NCBI GenBank assembly: GCA_046348545.1 | Contig: JAXMEB010000006.1 | Coordinates: forward strand, 1-64,000 | Length of the DNA stretch: 64,000 bases | DNA from: JAXMEB01 sp046348545 | Lineage (GTDB): Bacteria > Pseudomonadota > Gammaproteobacteria > Berkiellales > Berkiellaceae | Reading direction: 5' to 3' | In this document: positions 62,310 through 64,000 of the stretch, piece after piece | Numbering within the stretch: the stretch's first letter is position 1 | Layout of the letters: every line of letters begins with the position of its first letter | Made by a program: the position numbers and the translations under genes | Notes under the pieces: model-generated | Seen by the model: the letters and a program-made list of their open reading frames with translations, nothing else | The model's database searches: none | What the model was told of the DNA's origin: nothing

Positions 62310-63854
62310 ATGAGTAAAAAACTACTTCGATCGACTGGGATAGTTGGGGGGATGACTTTAGTTTCTCGTATTTTGGGTTTTTTAAGAGATATGGTTGTCG
62401 CGCATGCTTTTGGCGCCGGCCCCATGGTCGATGCTTTCTTGGTTGCATTTAAAATTCCCAACTTCATGCGACGTTTATTTGCAGAAGGTGCTTTTTCTCA
62501 AGCCTTTATTCCAATTTTATCAGAATATAAAACAACCAAATCGCATGCTGAAATTCAGCTGTTGGTTAACCGTGTTTCAGGCACGTTGGCTGGTATATTA
62601 AGTATTATCACTTTTTTAGGGGTGATCGGTGCGCCGTATGTTATTTCCCTCTTTGCTCCAGGTTTTACAGGTGAAGGGGATGAGCGTTTTCACTTGGCGT
62701 CAGACATTTTGCGCTGGGTTTTCCCTTATTTGCTCCTGGTGTCCCTCACCGCATTTTGCTCAGGCATTTTGAATACATACGGTCGTTTTGCCATCCCTAG
62801 CTTTACGCCAACGTTGCTTAATATTGCGATGATTTGCGCTGCATTGCTTTCAAGTCATGCAAATCCGCCCATTTTTAGCCTGGCATTTGGCGTTTTGGCA
62901 GGTGGTATTTTACAGCTCGTGTTTCAATTGCCGCATCTCAAACGAATTAATTTGCTCCCCAAGCCAGCTTGGGGATGGCATGACTCAGGGGTGAGGCGCG
63001 TCATTATTTTAATGGGGCCTGCGGTGCTAGGTGCTTCGGTCATGCAAATTAATTTAATGGTTGATACTTTATTTGCATCCTTCTTGCCGACCGGCAGCGT
63101 GACTTGGCTGTATTATTCGGAACGTATGCTTGAATTTCCGCTCGGTACATTTGGCGTAGCCCTTTCAACAGTGGTATTACCCCATTTATCTGAAAAACAT
63201 GCCCTGAAAGATTCAGCCCATTTTAGTGCCAGTATAGATTGGGCTCTAAAATGGGTTCTATTCTTGGGCTTGCCTGCTGCCATTGGGCTGACCGCATTGT
63301 CTTTTCCCATCATGATGAGCTTGTTTCAGTATGGCGCATTTGATGTGAGGGATGCTTTGATGGCTTCTCAGAGTCTTATGGCCTTAAGCTCAGGCCTGAC
63401 CTTATTCATTGGGATTAAAGTCTTAGTGAGCGCTTTTTATGCGCAGCAAGACACGAAGACGCCGGTTAAAATTGCCATCATTGCCATGCTGGCGAATGTT
63501 GTATTCAATGCTATCTTGATTGTGCCCTTTAAGCATGCTGGCTTAGCCTTAGCTTCTACCTTGAGTGCTGCGATCAATGGCGGATTATTGTTATGGTTTT
63601 TAATTAAGCAAAACCGATATCAACCGACAGCCAATTGGGTCTCCACTTTAGCGAGGGTTTTGCTTGCCTCGGGACTCATGTTAGTTTGCTTGATTCAGCT
63701 TGTCCCAGGAGAGCGTTTTTGGGTGGAGGCCTCAGGTATGGAGCGAGTTGCCTCGTTATTTGGGCTCATCTTTGGGGGGATGGGCGTATATTTGATAGCA
63801 TTGTGGTGCTTAGGATTCCGAGGCAAACATTTAATTATAAGTCAGAATTGTTAA
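62310..63854 (+). CDS. murJ: lipid II flippase MurJ
   Basis: MurJ moves the peptidoglycan precursor lipid II across the inner membrane. The 514-residue protein has ~14 hydrophobic helices. MTLVSRILGFLRDMVVAHAF carries the conserved RxxG...RD start, and PNFMRRLFAEGAFSQAFIP is the MviN signature. The location beside rpsT and ribF is the classical one. The ATG at 62310 fits the family start. Confidence 0.97.
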   Translation: MSKKLLRSTGIVGGMTLVSRILGFLRDMVVAHAFGAGPMVDAFLVAFKIPNFMRRLFAEGAFSQAFIPILSEYKTTKSHAEIQLLVNRVSGTLAGILSIITFLGVIGAPYVISLFAPGFTGEGDERFHLASDILRWVFPYLLLVSLTAFCSGILNTYGRFAIPSFTPTLLNIAMICAALLSSHANPPIFSLAFGVLAGGILQLVFQLPHLKRINLLPKPAWGWHDSGVRRVIILMGPAVLGASVMQINLMVDTLFASFLPTGSVTWLYYSERMLEFPLGTFGVALSTVVLPHLSEKHALKDSAHFSASIDWALKWVLFLGLPAAIGLTALSFPIMMSLFQYGAFDVRDALMASQSLMALSSGLTLFIGIKVLVSAFYAQQDTKTPVKIAIIAMLANVVFNAILIVPFKHAGLALASTLSAAINGGLLLWFLIKQNRYQPTANWVSTLARVLLASGLMLVCLIQLVPGERFWVEASGMERVASLFGLIFGGMGVYLIALWCLGFRGKHLIISQNC

Positions 63855-63865
63855 TTAAGAGTGTA

Positions 63866-64000
63866 ATGATGAAGCTTATCCGTGAATATCAGCGTTTAGT
63901 CCATGAGCCTAATCGATATGTAGCAACCATTGGCAATTTTGATGGCTTGCATCAGGGGCACATGAGTATGCTGAAAAAGCTTAAAGAGGTTGCTGCGAGC
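63866..64000 (+). CDS. ribF: riboflavin kinase/FAD synthetase, 5' part only
   Basis: The window ends inside the gene. The visible 45 codons read MMKLIREYQRLVHE and then VATIGNFDGLHQGHMSML, containing the GNFDGxHxGH nucleotidyltransferase signature of the FAD synthetase half. ATG at 63866 or 63869 may start it. The position after murJ is normal. Confidence 0.93.
   Translation, partial: MMKLIREYQRLVHEPNRYVATIGNFDGLHQGHMSMLKKLKEVAAS

Overview
The right end (about 58.9-64.0 kb) is a conserved gammaproteobacterial chromosomal block: tRNA-Pro(CGG), ispB, rplU, rpmA, obgE, rpsT, murJ and the start of ribF. The remaining ~58 kb is AT-rich accessory DNA packed with insertion sequences. It also carries ankyrin and leucine-rich-repeat proteins, a Fic protein, a likely ADP-ribosyltransferase and a protein ending in a CaaX-type box. 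This mix suggests an intracellular, host-associated gammaproteobacterium of the Legionellales/Coxiella/Rickettsiella kind. That placement is inferred from gene content; I cannot name the organism.

Layout. 0-6 kb: a peptide deformylase, an MFS gene stump, a small IS256-derived element, an ADP-ribosyltransferase/ankyrin protein and a decayed IS5-like element. 5.8-8 kb: a solitary Phd-type antitoxin, a secreted protein and a P-loop ATPase. 8-20 kb: a plasmid backbone inside what appears to be chromosome. It comprises a parB overlapping a Rep_3-type initiator, six 21-bp-spaced iterons, a second parA-parB set, higBA, a TraD-type coupling protein, two small mobilisation genes, a Q-type oriT and a TraA-like relaxase/helicase. 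No mating-pair-formation genes are seen, so the element looks mobilisable at most.

20-36 kb: likely effectors and toxins. These are a large membrane protein, an LRR protein, a giant ankyrin/coiled-coil gene followed by an overlapping immunity-like gene, a relaxase fragment, a CaaX protein and its IS-broken paralogue. 36-58 kb: a graveyard of nested elements (IS256, three IS200/IS605, IS66, two IS3, IS607, two IS4, two IS30, a group II intron piece). Between them lie an Imm31-like gene split by an IS, Fic with a palindromic operator, a second P-loop ATPase with a 20-bp inverted repeat upstream, a small ankyrin gene and several orphans.

The strongest leads are four. (1) The giant ankyrin/coiled-coil gene at 24731-31030 with its 3' immunity-like partner: an IS4 copy with a 9-bp target duplication sits right after the first codons, and one base seems missing near 27077. 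(2) The R-S-ExE ADP-ribosyltransferase fused to ankyrin repeats. (3) The CaaX-tailed protein and its paralogue. (4) The integrated iteron plasmid. IS copies differ repeatedly by single bases in homopolymers, which matters when deciding which frameshifts are real.
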